Made by a program: the position numbers and the translations under genes. Below, piece by piece: positions 34,483-45,463 of a stretch of 64,000 nucleotides of DNA. Under the pieces are notes generated by a model. The model saw nothing but the letters and a program-made list of their open reading frames with translations, did not search any database and was not told the origin of the DNA. The stretch comes from Streptomyces maremycinicus. GTDB taxonomy: Bacteria > Actinomycetota > Actinomycetes > Streptomycetales > Streptomycetaceae. The DNA lies in assembly GCF_001184025.1 (NCBI RefSeq), contig NZ_BBYG01000008.1, positions 620,001 to 684,000 on the forward strand, in the 5' to 3' direction. Position 1 is the first letter of the stretch, and each line of letters opens with the position of its first letter.

Positions 34483-34596
34483 GCGCTGTGCACAGGTGAC
34501 GGCGGGGAGTGGGAGTGCGCAGGTGGAGGCCGATTGTCACCGTTCTGCCACAGGCCGACGCCCTTCCCGGGCCGCGCACGTGGGCCGGGAGCATTC

Positions 34597-34709
34597 GCCG
34601 TGGGCCGTGGGCCGTGGGCCGTGGGCCGTGGGCATGCGCCGCGCGCTGTGGCCGTGAGCGTGGGCCGTGGGCCGTGGGCATGCGCCGCGCGCTGTGGCCG
34701 TGAGCGTGG
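34597..34709. repeat. G-rich heptad and 43-bp direct repeats
   Basis: A 43-bp sequence at 34621-34663 recurs at 34667-34709, a 46-bp period. Both are embedded in (TGGGCCG)n-like heptads from about 34597. This fills most of the intergenic region between the PadR and SPFH transcription units. Confidence 0.88.
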
Positions 34710-34736
34710 CCGTGGGCCGGGTGCGGCAGTCGGTGG

Positions 34737-34994
34737 TCAGGCCGGCGGGGGGCCGGAGGCGGAGCCGCCGGGGGGCCGGCCGCGACGCGGCAGCGGCCCG
34801 GTGTCGCCGGGCAGCCGCCCGGCCTCCTTCAGCGCCTTGCGCAGCAGGAACTCGATCTGCGCGTTCGCCGACCGCAGTTCGTCCGAGGCCCAGCGGGCCA
34901 GTGCGTCGTGGACCAGCGGATCCAGCCGCAGCAGCACCTGCTTGCGCTGCTGCGGCCGACGCTGGGGGGCCGGGCCCCCGGCGGGATCACTCAC
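34737..34994 (-). CDS. Small RHH/Arc-like DNA-binding-type protein
   Basis: An 85-residue protein whose start GTG 34994 overlaps the SPFH stop as GTGA. Residues about 12-60 (R-K-Q-V-L-L-R-L-D-P, then A-R-W-A-S-D-E-L-R and N-A-Q-I-E-F-L-L-R-K-A-L) match the strand-helix-helix layout of Arc/CopG repressors, often antitoxins. No toxin gene is adjacent. The Pro/Gly-rich tail is unstructured. Its link to a membrane SPFH protein is notable; it could be a cytosolic partner or autoregulator, which is inference. Confidence 0.72.
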   Translation of the reverse strand: MSDPAGGPAPQRRPQQRKQVLLRLDPLVHDALARWASDELRSANAQIEFLLRKALKEAGRLPGDTGPLPRRGRPPGGSASGPPPA

Positions 34995-35959
34995 TGGTAG
35001 AGGGTCCCGGTGTTCAGTACCGGCTGGGGCGCCCGGTCCCCGCACAGCACCACCATCAGGTTGGACACCATCGCCGCCTTCCGCTCCTCGTCCAGCTCCA
35101 CGATGCCCTGTTCGGCGATGCGCTGGAGCGCCGCCTCGACCATGCCCACGGCGCCGTCCACGATCTCCCGGCGCGCCGCGACCACGGCGCCCGCCTGCTG
35201 ACGCTGGAGCATCGCCGAGGCGATCTCGGGAGCGTACGCGAGGTGGGTGAAGCGTGACTCGATGATCCGGACGCCGGCCGCCTCCACGCGCGCGTGCAGC
35301 TCTATGGCGAGCTTCTCGGTGATTTCCTCGGCGTTGCCGCGCAGCGAGAGGCCGTCCTCGTCGTGCGAGTCGTACGGGTACTCGATGGCGATGTGCCGGA
35401 CGGCCGCCTCGGTCTGGGTGGCGACGAACTCCAGGAAGTCGTCCACCTCGAAGCTGGCCTGCGCGGTGTCCCGCACGTTCCACACCACGACCGCGGCGAG
35501 TTCGATCGGGTTGCCGTAGGCGTCGTTGACCTTCAGTACGGCCGTCTCGTGGTTACGGACCCGGGTGGAGATCTTCTCGCGGGAGGTGAAGGGGTTCACC
35601 CAGCGCAGTCCGTCCTCGCGGATGGTGCCCCGGTAGCGGCCGAAGAGCTGCACCACGCGGGCCTCGCCCGGCGACACCGTGTTCAGTCCGCACATCGCGA
35701 GGAACGCGGCGAGGGCGACCAGGATGCCACCGGTGATCAGCGCGGCCTTGGGGCCGGCCGCGTCCAGCTGGGCGCCGGCGGCGACCATCCCGGCGCCGGC
35801 CAGCAGTCCGGCCAGACCGAGCAGCAGCGCGAGTCCGCCGGCCACGCTGTGCGCGGGGAACTCCTTCACGCGCGGGGCGGGCATGTCGGGCACGTCGACG
35901 GTGTCGGTGCCGGCGCCCGCGGCGGCGTCGGTGGTGGCCGAGGGGTCGTGAGTGGGCAT
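34991..35959 (-). CDS. SPFH/Band 7 (stomatin/flotillin-like) membrane protein
   Basis: A membrane scaffold protein of 322 residues. A Pro-rich cytoplasmic tail (about 1-38) leads to two helices (about 40-62 and 72-92). The SPFH domain (about 95-270) has [13 protein letters not shown] and [10 protein letters not shown]-terminal helix carries [17 protein letters not shown]. Family members organise membrane microdomains or protease complexes. A ribosome site GGGGA lies 8 nt before ATG 35959. Two palindromes lie in the divergent region with the PBP gene. Confidence 0.95.
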   Translation of the reverse strand: MPTHDPSATTDAAAGAGTDTVDVPDMPAPRVKEFPAHSVAGGLALLLGLAGLLAGAGMVAAGAQLDAAGPKAALITGGILVALAAFLAMCGLNTVSPGEARVVQLFGRYRGTIREDGLRWVNPFTSREKISTRVRNHETAVLKVNDAYGNPIELAAVVVWNVRDTAQASFEVDDFLEFVATQTEAAVRHIAIEYPYDSHDEDGLSLRGNAEEITEKLAIELHARVEAAGVRIIESRFTHLAYAPEIASAMLQRQQAGAVVAARREIVDGAVGMVEAALQRIAEQGIVELDEERKAAMVSNLMVVLCGDRAPQPVLNTGTLYQ

Positions 35960-35983
35960 GGCTGGTCCCCGTTTCTCGTCACC

Positions 35984-36001
35984 GCTGATTCAGTAATCAG
36001 C
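35984..36001 (-). promoter_or_regulatory. Inverted repeat in SPFH leader
   Basis: GCTGATT (35984-35990) and AATCAGC (35995-36001) form a perfect 7-bp inverted repeat around CAGT, 25 bp before the SPFH start. It may be an operator or an mRNA hairpin. Confidence 0.45.
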
Positions 36002-36010
36002 GGCCTATCT

Positions 36011-36024
36011 AAGTGATATCACTT
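36011..36024. promoter_or_regulatory. Perfect 14-bp palindrome, putative operator
   Basis: AAGTGATATCACTT is a perfect palindrome in an AT-richer tract upstream of the SPFH gene, in the spacer shared with the PBP gene. It has the form of a GntR- or MarR-type operator, but the regulator is unknown. Confidence 0.6.
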
Positions 36025-36238
36025 TAGCTCCTTGTGGCAACCCTGTGCCACTCTCGTACGTCGGACTCGATGGGGATGTCCGGGTGGTTCCCTCGCGGGG
36101 GGTGCTGATTGTCACGCCCCGTGCGGACCGGGCCGAGGCCCCTTCGTCATAGACAGCGGTGTTAGCTTTCTGAGCTGACCTGCCCCTGCCCCCGGGCACT
36201 GGTGTGACTGCCGAGTAGGAAGCGGAGCGAGCGGACTC

Positions 36239-38683
36239 ATGGGACGAGCGGAAGAGAGACGAGCTCGACAGCGCGGTGGGCGCCGCGCGGCGCCCAGGGG
36301 CCGCTCGACGGAGTCGGACTCGACGGCCCCCACGAGGGCGGAGTCCGTGGCGACCGCCGAGGCCGAGTCCGACACCGCTCCGGCGACCGGCGGCCGCGCG
36401 GCCGCCCGCAGGGGTGCGAAGAAGGGCGGCAGGGGCGCCAAGGGCAAGGCCGGCGGCAAGAAGGACAAGAGCCTCATACGCCGGATCTTCACCTGGAAGA
36501 AGATCCTCGGCACGTTCCTCGGCCTGACCGTGGCCGTCATCGGCGCCTTCCTCTGGCTGTACATGAGCACGCCGATCCCCGAGGGCAACCCCGACGCCGA
36601 CCTCCAGAGCAACGTCTACGAGTACGACAACGGCGCGATCCTGGCCCGCGACGGCGAGGTCAACCGGGAGAACGTCGACCTCGCGAAGATTCCCAAAGCG
36701 GTCCAGCACACCTTCGTCGCCGCCGAGAACAAGTCCTTCTACACGGACGCCGGCGTCGACCTGAAGGGCACCACCCGCGGTGTCCTCAACACCCTCATGG
36801 GCAAGGGCGCGCAGGGCGGTTCGACGATCACCCAGCAGTACGTCAAGAACTACTACCTGACCCAGGAACAGACCGTCACGCGCAAGCTGAAGGAACTGGT
36901 CATCTCCCTCAAGCTGGACCGGGAGAAGGACAAGGACTACATCCTGGCCGGGTACATCAACACCAGCTACTACGGCCGCGGCGCCTACGGCATCCAGGCG
37001 GCCGCCCAGGCCTACTACCGCGTCGACGCCGACAAGCTCAGCGTGGAACAGGGCGCCTACCTCGCCGCGCTCCTCCAGGCCCCCAGCCAGTACGACTGGA
37101 CCTCCGCCACCGACACCGGCAAGAAGCTGGTGACGGCCCGCTGGAACTACGTCCTCGACAACATGGTCGGGCAGGACTGGCTGGACAAGAGCAAGCGCGA
37201 CGCCATGACCTTCCCGGTGCCCAAGGAGCCCAAGGCGGCGCCCGGCAAGGAGGGCCAGATCGGCTATCTCGTCGACGCGGCCAACACCGAACTGGCCAAG
37301 CAGCTGGTGGCGCAGGGCGTCGCCGACGACTACGAGTCGGGCATGGCGCTGGTCAGGCGCGGCGGCTGGAACATCGAGCTGAACATCGACAAGAAGAAGC
37401 AGAAGGCGCTGGAGACGGCCGTCAAGGAACAGCTGACCAGCAAGCTCGACAAGAAGAAGCGCTCGGTCGACGGTGACGTCCAGGCCGGAGCGGTGTCGGT
37501 GAACCCGAAGACGGGCGCCGTCGAGGCGATGTACGGCGGTACCAGCTACACCGAGCACTACACCAACAACGCCACCCGCACCGACTACCAGCCCGCCTCG
37601 ACCTTCAAGCCGGTCATCCTCGCCGCGGCCTTCGACGAGGCCGCGAAGACGCAGGACGGCGACGAGATCACCGCGAACACGATCTACGACGGCACCAGCA
37701 AGCGGCCGGTCGTCGGCAGTGACATCGGCTTCGCCCCGGAGAACGAGGACGACCAGGACTACGGCGACGTCACCGTCCAGACGGCGCTGAACAAGTCCAT
37801 CAACTCCGTCTTCGCGCAGATGGGCGTCGACGTCGGCATGCCCGAGGTGCTGAAGGTCGCGGCCAACCTCGGCATGGACACCGCCGACCTCAAGGCCGTG
37901 CCCGCCCAGACCCTGGGCACCATGGGGGCGAGCCCGCTCCAGATGGCCGGTGTCTACGCCACCCTCGACAACCACGGCAAGCAGGTCACCCCGGCGCTCA
38001 TCAAGTCGGCGGAGAACAGCGCCCATCCGACGTTCAAGCACTCCGCCCCCATCGGGGAGCAGGTCATCAGCCGCGAGGCAGCCGACTCTGTCACCTCGGT
38101 GCTCACCGGCGTGGTCGACGACGGTACGGCGAAGAAGTCCGTGCGGGACAACCCGCTGCGCAAGGGCCAGAAGGTCGCGGGCAAGACGGGTACGTCCGAC
38201 AACAACAAGTCGGCCTGGTTCACCGGCTACACCCCCGACCTGGTGACCTCGGTCGGCCTGTTCGGCGAGTCCGCGAAGGCCCCGCACCCCCAGGTGCCGC
38301 TGACCGGTGCGACGAACGGCCTGTCCTCGGACGCGGGCCGGGTCAACGGTGGTGGCTTCCCGGCGCAGATCTGGGCGGCGTACACCTTCGGTGTCTCCAC
38401 CAAGGTCACCAAGTTCGACCTGGACACCGACCAGGGCGCGGCGGTGCAGACCGCGTCGCCGTCCCCGTCCACGTCCCCGTCCCCGTCCACCTCGCCGTCC
38501 GAGACGCCGAGCGACGAGACGTCACCGTCCTCCTCCCCGTCGACGAGTTCGTCCCCGTCCTCGTCGTCGAAGCCGAGTTCGTCCCCGTCCAGCACACCGA
38601 CGGGCGACATCTCGACGGAACCGAGCACGGACGACCCGTCGACCGGCTCGGAGGACCCGGAGGACCCGCTCTTCGGCCAGTAG
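36239..38683 (+). CDS. Class A penicillin-binding protein
   Basis: A bifunctional peptidoglycan synthase of 814 residues. A basic cytoplasmic tail (about 1-80) and one membrane helix (about 88-110) precede the GT51 transglycosylase (about 125-310). Its motif 1 reads E163-N-K-S-F-Y-T-D, with Asn and Asp replacing the more usual Asp and His; motif 2 is G-G-S-T-I-T-Q-Q and motif 3 R-K-L-K-E. The transpeptidase (about 410-740) has S454-T-F-K457, S-I-N and K-T-G-T. A Ser/Pro/Thr tail of about 80 residues ends the chain. GGAAGCGGAG precedes the ATG. The gene diverges from the SPFH gene. Confidence 0.96.
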   Translation: MGRAEERRARQRGGRRAAPRGRSTESDSTAPTRAESVATAEAESDTAPATGGRAAARRGAKKGGRGAKGKAGGKKDKSLIRRIFTWKKILGTFLGLTVAVIGAFLWLYMSTPIPEGNPDADLQSNVYEYDNGAILARDGEVNRENVDLAKIPKAVQHTFVAAENKSFYTDAGVDLKGTTRGVLNTLMGKGAQGGSTITQQYVKNYYLTQEQTVTRKLKELVISLKLDREKDKDYILAGYINTSYYGRGAYGIQAAAQAYYRVDADKLSVEQGAYLAALLQAPSQYDWTSATDTGKKLVTARWNYVLDNMVGQDWLDKSKRDAMTFPVPKEPKAAPGKEGQIGYLVDAANTELAKQLVAQGVADDYESGMALVRRGGWNIELNIDKKKQKALETAVKEQLTSKLDKKKRSVDGDVQAGAVSVNPKTGAVEAMYGGTSYTEHYTNNATRTDYQPASTFKPVILAAAFDEAAKTQDGDEITANTIYDGTSKRPVVGSDIGFAPENEDDQDYGDVTVQTALNKSINSVFAQMGVDVGMPEVLKVAANLGMDTADLKAVPAQTLGTMGASPLQMAGVYATLDNHGKQVTPALIKSAENSAHPTFKHSAPIGEQVISREAADSVTSVLTGVVDDGTAKKSVRDNPLRKGQKVAGKTGTSDNNKSAWFTGYTPDLVTSVGLFGESAKAPHPQVPLTGATNGLSSDAGRVNGGGFPAQIWAAYTFGVSTKVTKFDLDTDQGAAVQTASPSPSTSPSPSTSPSETPSDETSPSSSPSTSSSPSSSSKPSSSPSSTPTGDISTEPSTDDPSTGSEDPEDPLFGQ

Positions 38684-38738
38684 CCGCCGGTAGCGGCCGT
38701 CGCCGACCGGCACAGGGGCCGGTCGGCGGCCGCCGGCG

Positions 38739-38800
38739 GCGGGAAGTGAACAGGGAGGGCGCCCGGAGATCTCCGGGCGCCCTCCCTGTTCACTTCCCGC
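38739..38800. terminator. 62-bp perfect palindrome between convergent genes
   Basis: Every base from 38739 to 38769 pairs with its partner from 38800 back to 38770, with the axis between 38769 and 38770 in an AGATCT. A smaller hairpin precedes it at about 38703-38728. It should terminate transcription from both the PBP and the phosphatase genes. Confidence 0.9.
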
Positions 38801-38806
38801 GCTCGC

Positions 38807-40957
38807 TCAGCTCCGGTTCAACTCGAACCAGACCACCTTGCCGGTGCTGAGCCGGGTGGCCCCCCAGCGCCGGGCCAGCCGGTTCACCAGGTAGAGCCCG
38901 CGGCCGCCCTCGTCGGTCGCCCGGGCCTGCCGCAGCCGGGGCAGCTGCGGCACGTCGTCGCCGACCTCGCAGCGCAGCACATCGGTCCGCAACAGCCGCA
39001 GGGTCACCGGCCGCGAGGCGTACCGCACCGCGTTCGTGACGACCTCACTGACCAGCAGCTCGACGGAGTCGGTCATGTCCTCCATCCCCCAGCGGGACAG
39101 CGCCCGCCGGGCCAGCCGGCGGGCCCGGCCGGGAGCCGCGTCCTCCGGTTCGAGGAACCAGTACGCCACGTCGCTCGGCGCGATCCCGTCGAAGCGGGCG
39201 GCGAGCAGCGCGATGTCGTCGTCCCGGTCGCCCGGGCCGAGCATGTCGAGCACCTCGTCGCACAGGGCCTCGAGCGGCGGCGGATGGTCCGGACCGGTCA
39301 GCTGGGCGGTCGCGGCGAGCTTCTCCCGCAGCTGCTCTATGCCGGTCGCCACGTCCCGCAGCCGGGACTCCACCAGGCCGTCGGTGTACAGCAGCAGCGT
39401 CGCCCCGGCCGGTGCGTCGAGCTCCACCGCCTCGAAGTCGACCCCGCCCACGCCGATCGGGGCGCCCGGCGGCACCCGCAGCACCTCGGCCCGGCCGCCC
39501 AGGTGCAGCAGGATGGGCGGCGGATGACCCGCGTTGGCGATGGTGATGCGATGCGACACCGGGTCGTAGACGGCGTACAGGCAGGTCGCCATGCGGTCGG
39601 TGCCCAGCCGCTGGGCCTGCTCGTCGAGATGGTGCAGCACCTCCTGCGGCGGCAGGTCGAGACCGGCGAGGGTCTGGGCCGTCGTCCGCAGCTGCCCCAT
39701 GATGGCCGCCGACGTCATGGAGTGCCCCATGACGTCGCCCACCACCAGCGCCACCCGGCTGCCCGGCAGCGGGATGGCGTCGTACCAGTCGCCGCCCACC
39801 CGCGCGGTCTCGGCCGCGGGCAGGTACCGGGAGGCGAGCCGCACGCCCGTGGGGCGGGGCAGGGTCTCCGGCAGCATCGTGCGCTGGAGTTCGTCGGCGA
39901 TGTACGCCTCACGGTCGTACAGCACCGCCTTGTCGATGCCCAGGGCGCTGTGGGTGGCGAGCTGGGCGGCCACCAGCAGGTCGTCGTTCTCGAACGGGAT
40001 GCGCTCCGGGCGGCGCAGGAAGACCGCGGCGCCGATCACCCGGCGACGGCCCCGCAGCGGGGCCAGGACGGCCCGCTGACCGCTCGGGATGGCCAAGGTG
40101 CTGTCCTCGCCCAGCAGTTCGGGCAGCGCCGCGCGTGCGGCCGGGTGGTCGGCGAACACCGGACGCACCCCGCGCAGCACCTCCGCCAGCGCCCCGCCCG
40201 GCCGCACCTCGCACAGCTCGGCGACCGCCGCCGACAGCTCGGCGGTCAGCTCTCCCGGCTCCGGGGGCGGCAGGGCCAGCGCCGCGAAGCCGGTCTCGGT
40301 GTCCCGTTCCTCCGGGATGCGGTCGGTGCGCCGCAGCCGCAGCATGATGCGGTCCGCCGCGGGCCGCTCGTCGCCCACGGGCAGCGGATCGCGCAGATAG
40401 ACGAGGATCGCGTCGGAGAAGGTCGGCACGGTGGCCCGGCACAGCCCCATCACGATCTCGTCGAGGTCCAGGCCGCGGGCGATCCGCCGGGTCGCGGCGC
40501 CCACGAAGCGCAGCCGGTCGCCGTCCCGCCGCATCGGGGTGGGACGGCCGGGCGTCAGTGCCCCTCCGGCCCGCCGGTCCTGCCCGTCCGGACCCCGCTC
40601 GGGGCGCGCGTCGGTGCCCGGCTGGGCCGGGATGGACTCGGGAGCCGGGCGCGGCCGGTGGTCCCCCACGCCGGGCTTGGCCCGCGCGGGAGGCGCTCCC
40701 ATCGCCTCGTCGGACGCCGACGGCTGGGAGTGCTCGGTGCCGGCACCGGCCTCCGGGCCGGCCGCGTCCCTTCCGGTGGCTCCCTGGCCGCCCATGCCAC
40801 CCTTTCCGCCCTTGCCGCGCGGCGTCGTCGTACCCGGGGCGTCGGGCGGTAAGGCCGAGGGGCCCGGCGCCTGCGCCTGGGTATGCAGCAGTGCCCCACG
40901 GGGGTCCGTGGGGTCGACGCCCTGGGGGCGTTCGTAGGAGGTGGGCTGCTCCGTCAC
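38807..40957 (-). CDS. SpoIIE-type PP2C phosphatase with GAF and anti-sigma kinase domains
   Basis: A multidomain regulator of 716 residues. A disordered Pro/Gly/Ala-rich N-terminus (about 1-150) precedes a GAF sensor domain (about 165-350). The PP2C/SpoIIE phosphatase (about 365-580) has G-G-D-W-Y-D, G-D-V-M-G-H-S, D-G-L-V-E-S and D-D-D-I-A-L-L, which bind two metal ions. The C-terminal HATPase (about 600-715) has an N-box E-V-V-T-N-A-V-R-Y-A. Such proteins dephosphorylate anti-anti-sigma factors or inhibit sigma factors as RsbW-like kinases. A GGGTAT hexamer (41027-41022) with GTTC 16 bp before it resembles a SigB-type promoter. Confidence 0.95.
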   Translation of the reverse strand: MTEQPTSYERPQGVDPTDPRGALLHTQAQAPGPSALPPDAPGTTTPRGKGGKGGMGGQGATGRDAAGPEAGAGTEHSQPSASDEAMGAPPARAKPGVGDHRPRPAPESIPAQPGTDARPERGPDGQDRRAGGALTPGRPTPMRRDGDRLRFVGAATRRIARGLDLDEIVMGLCRATVPTFSDAILVYLRDPLPVGDERPAADRIMLRLRRTDRIPEERDTETGFAALALPPPEPGELTAELSAAVAELCEVRPGGALAEVLRGVRPVFADHPAARAALPELLGEDSTLAIPSGQRAVLAPLRGRRRVIGAAVFLRRPERIPFENDDLLVAAQLATHSALGIDKAVLYDREAYIADELQRTMLPETLPRPTGVRLASRYLPAAETARVGGDWYDAIPLPGSRVALVVGDVMGHSMTSAAIMGQLRTTAQTLAGLDLPPQEVLHHLDEQAQRLGTDRMATCLYAVYDPVSHRITIANAGHPPPILLHLGGRAEVLRVPPGAPIGVGGVDFEAVELDAPAGATLLLYTDGLVESRLRDVATGIEQLREKLAATAQLTGPDHPPPLEALCDEVLDMLGPGDRDDDIALLAARFDGIAPSDVAYWFLEPEDAAPGRARRLARRALSRWGMEDMTDSVELLVSEVVTNAVRYASRPVTLRLLRTDVLRCEVGDDVPQLPRLRQARATDEGGRGLYLVNRLARRWGATRLSTGKVVWFELNRS

Positions 40958-41273
40958 GCGTGTCGAATCCGTCCGTCCGGGGCTGCGCGCCGCGCGCGCA
41001 GTTGGTCCCGCAGGAAACCCGATACCCGGAATACGTGCCCCCGGAACGGAATTCCCGCGTGGTCAGAGGTTGTTCCTGTGCCACCGGTGGACCGCGCGTG
41101 GCCCCGGGGGCCGACGTCGAGCGTTCCGCCGGTGTTGCCCTCGTACCCCTCGCTCACTTGCTGCCGCCCCTCGGTGACGTTCGGTCAGACCCGGCGTCTG
41201 CTCCGGGAGTTACTGCCAGCGTGCCTTGCGGAGGACGATCCTACGTTTCTTGCCCGGGGGCGCATCAAGGGTC
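40958..41273. other. 316-bp region upstream of the phosphatase gene
   Basis: No ORF is convincing. It contains the weak SigB-like promoter on the minus strand (41022-41047) and the end of the DUF402 gene region. I see no repeat or hairpin of note. Confidence 0.45.
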
Positions 41274-41966
41274 TCATGTGGACATGTGCGCGGGCGTACG
41301 GTCCCAGTCCTCCGGCAGCAACGGTACGGCCCAGGAGGGATCCGGGCGCCAGTGCTGCCAGCCCTCGCTGAACGGAGGCCCCCACGCGCGGATCACCTCC
41401 ACCGCCCTGCTGCCCGCCTCCCTCACCTGCTCGGCGACCGCCCGGTCCATCAGTCCGTCCTGCTGGGCCTGCGCGAACTCGTCCTCGTCACGCAGACCCC
41501 AACTGCGGTCCGGGTAGACGCAGATGTCCAGGAAGTGGTCCTCGGAGTCCACACCGCCGTCCCAACGGGCCAACGGTGTCTCCAGGTTGACGTACCAGTT
41601 CTTGAACTGCCAGCCCTGGTCCCAGAACAGCCACACCGACCACGGCTCACCCGGCCGGGCCACCTTCAGCACCCCGGTGCCCAGCCAGTGACCCCGTGCG
41701 ACGGTACGCGGCTTGGTGTACCGGGTGCGCAGCGGCTCCTGATGCGGCGGGGTGCCGTCGGCGAGCACCGGCTTGACGCACTCGGTGCCCGGGGCCAGCC
41801 AGACGGCGAGCAGCTCCTCGTCGTCCCGCACGACGGTGACCGGACGGGCGATGTGGACGTTCACCCCGCCGTTCTCCCGGTAGCGCCACAGGATCCGGCT
41901 CCCCGGCTCCCAGAAGCCCGCCGCACCGCCAGTTCCCACGCGTCTCACCGCTCCACCGTCTGCCAT
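41274..41966 (-). CDS. DUF402 (FomD-like) protein
   Basis: A 230-residue protein of the DUF402 superfamily. In one subgroup (FomD) members hydrolyse cytidylyl phosphonates in fosfomycin biosynthesis, and in another they act on RNA. Here V-W-L-F-W-D-Q-G-W-Q-F-K-N-W-Y-V-N-L-E and D-H-F-L-D-I-C-V-Y-P-D carry the acidic residues expected to bind metal. No phosphonate genes are near, so the substrate is unknown. A strong TAATAT hexamer ends 6 nt before ATG 41966 with no ribosome site, so the mRNA is probably leaderless. Confidence 0.88.
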   Translation of the reverse strand: MADGGAVRRVGTGGAAGFWEPGSRILWRYRENGGVNVHIARPVTVVRDDEELLAVWLAPGTECVKPVLADGTPPHQEPLRTRYTKPRTVARGHWLGTGVLKVARPGEPWSVWLFWDQGWQFKNWYVNLETPLARWDGGVDSEDHFLDICVYPDRSWGLRDEDEFAQAQQDGLMDRAVAEQVREAGSRAVEVIRAWGPPFSEGWQHWRPDPSWAVPLLPEDWDRTPAHMST

Positions 41967-41972
41967 GCACAG

Positions 41973-41978
41973 ATATTA
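41973..41978 (-). promoter_or_regulatory. -10 element, leaderless DUF402 gene
   Basis: TAATAT, close to the ideal -10, ends 6 nt before the ATG at 41966. Confidence 0.6.
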
Positions 41979-42049
41979 GGTGCCATGGGCATACGACGCT
42001 GCGGCGCGCGTCACGGTTCTCGCGCCGGGGCGCGAAAGCCCACCAGGGT

Positions 42050-43435
42050 TTACGGGTGTGTCATCCGCAGGACATCCAGGGCCTCGTCGAGCTGTTCGAC
42101 CGTCAGATCGCCGCGCTCCACGTACCCGCCGTCCAGCACCACCTGGCGGATCGTCCGGCGCTCCGCGAGCGCCTTCTTGGCGACCTTCGCGGCCTCCTCG
42201 TACCCGATGTACTTGTTCAGCGGCGTGACCACGGACGGCGAGGACTCGGCGTACTCCCGGGCGCGCTCGCGGTGCGCGACCACGCCGTCGACGGTCCGGT
42301 CGGCGAGCAGCCGGGACACGTTGGCGAGCAGCCGGATCGACTCCAGCACGTTCTTGGCGATCACCGGCAGCATGACGTTGAGCTCGAAGTTGCCCGCCGC
42401 GCCCGCCGTGGCGACGGTCGCGTCGTTCCCCACGACCTGTGCGGCGACCATCAGTACGGCCTCCGGGATCACCGGGTTGACCTTGCCGGGCATGATCGAG
42501 GAGCCGGGCTGGAGGTCGGGCAGCGAGATCTCCGCGAGGCCGGTGCGCGGGCCGGAGGCCATCCACCGCAGATCGTTGGCGATCTTGGTGAGGCCCACGG
42601 CGATGGTCCGCAGCTGACCGCTGGTCTCGACGACGCCGTCCCGCGCGCCCTGTGCCTCGAAGTGGTCGCGCGCCTCGGTCAGCGGCAGCCCGGTGGAACG
42701 GGCGACCTCCTCGATGACGGCGGCGGAGAAGCCGGGGGGCGTGTTGATGCCGGTGCCGACCGCGGTACCGCCCAGCGGCAGCTCGGCGAGCCGGGGGAGC
42801 GAGGCGTTCAGCCGCTCCACGCCGTAGCGCACCTGGGCGGCGTACCCGCCGAACTCCTGACCCAGCGTCACCGGCGTGGCGTCCATCAGATGCGTCCGCC
42901 CCGCCTTCACCACGTCGGCGAACTCCGCGGACTTGCGCTCCAGGGCCGCGGCCAGATGCTCCAGCGCGGGGATCAGGTCGCGGGTGACGGCGGCGGTGGC
43001 CGCGATGTGGAGCGACGAGGGGAAGACGTCGTTGGAGGACTGCGAGGCGTTGACGTGGTCGTTGGGGTGCACGGCCCGGCCCAGGCGCTCGGTGGCGAGC
43101 GTGGCTACCACCTCGTTGGTGTTCATGTTGGACGAGGTCCCGGACCCGGTCTGGAACACGTCCACCGGGAAGTGCTCGTCCCACCGGCCCTCGGCGACCT
43201 CCGCTGCCGCCTCCTGGATGGCGTCGGCGATGTCCTTGTCGACCACTCCGAGCCGCGCGTTCACCTTCGCCGCGGCGCCCTTGATCCGCGCCAGCGCCTC
43301 GATGTGCGCACGCTCGATGCGCTGCCCCGAGACGGGGAAGTTCTCGACGGCGCGCTGTGTCTGGGCCCGCCACTTGGCTTCCGCCGGGACGCGTACCTCA
43401 CCCATGGAGTCGTGCTCGATCCGGTAATCGCTCAT
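42050..43435 (-). CDS. fumC: Class II fumarate hydratase (FumC)
   Basis: Interconverts fumarate and L-malate in the TCA cycle; cytosolic, homotetrameric and iron-independent. The 461 residues from ATG 43435 match the normal length. The fumarase/aspartase signature [11 protein letters not shown] is intact, and [11 protein letters not shown] and [11 protein letters not shown] add active-site residues. In-frame ATG 43558 would add 41 residues with no homology and is rejected. It lies 147 bp from a class I fumarase gene on the same strand, so two unrelated fumarases are neighbours. Confidence 0.96.
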   Translation of the reverse strand: MSDYRIEHDSMGEVRVPAEAKWRAQTQRAVENFPVSGQRIERAHIEALARIKGAAAKVNARLGVVDKDIADAIQEAAAEVAEGRWDEHFPVDVFQTGSGTSSNMNTNEVVATLATERLGRAVHPNDHVNASQSSNDVFPSSLHIAATAAVTRDLIPALEHLAAALERKSAEFADVVKAGRTHLMDATPVTLGQEFGGYAAQVRYGVERLNASLPRLAELPLGGTAVGTGINTPPGFSAAVIEEVARSTGLPLTEARDHFEAQGARDGVVETSGQLRTIAVGLTKIANDLRWMASGPRTGLAEISLPDLQPGSSIMPGKVNPVIPEAVLMVAAQVVGNDATVATAGAAGNFELNVMLPVIAKNVLESIRLLANVSRLLADRTVDGVVAHRERAREYAESSPSVVTPLNKYIGYEEAAKVAKKALAERRTIRQVVLDGGYVERGDLTVEQLDEALDVLRMTHP

Positions 43436-43582
43436 GCCCGGTACAGCGATCGGGACGGCGCGGATGTTCCGCGCGCTCGGCCGTCCGGCGTAATTCCCGA
43501 GCCGGTCCGCCGCGCGGACCTCCGGGAGGCGACGGGCAGGGGCGGCGGAGGGCGACATCGCCCGCCGCCACCCCCGGTGGCA

Positions 43583-45250
<1,668 letters not shown>

Positions 45251-45338
45251 CTCGCCCATTCCTCACTCGACAGACAGCGGGCCCGCCTCCATCGGCGGGC
45301 GCTCACCAGCGTAGAACCTGCCGCGGGCGGCGAGCTTG

Positions 45339-45357
45339 TGAGGTAAGGCTCAGTTCG
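45339..45357. promoter_or_regulatory. DmdR-type iron box candidate
   Basis: The 19 bp agree with the DmdR consensus as I recall it (TTAGGTTAGGCTCACCTAA) at 13 positions, 12 of them in the first 14. It lies about 90 bp from both the Fe-S fumarase and the DUF1707 starts. Confidence 0.4.
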
Positions 45358-45451
45358 TCGGCGGCGGGCCGGCGCCTGCCGACGCCCCCCTGGTGCCCGT
45401 CGTCGCCCTGCCGGTGCGGAGGTGGGGCTATCGCGATCTATCGTGTATGGG

Positions 45452-45457
45452 TACGCT
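45452..45457 (+). promoter_or_regulatory. -10 element, leaderless DUF1707 gene
   Basis: TACGCT ends 6 nt before GTG 45464. An ATCGCGAT palindrome at about 45430-45437 lies in the expected -35 region and could be an operator. Confidence 0.5.
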
Positions 45458-45463
45458 ACTGCC

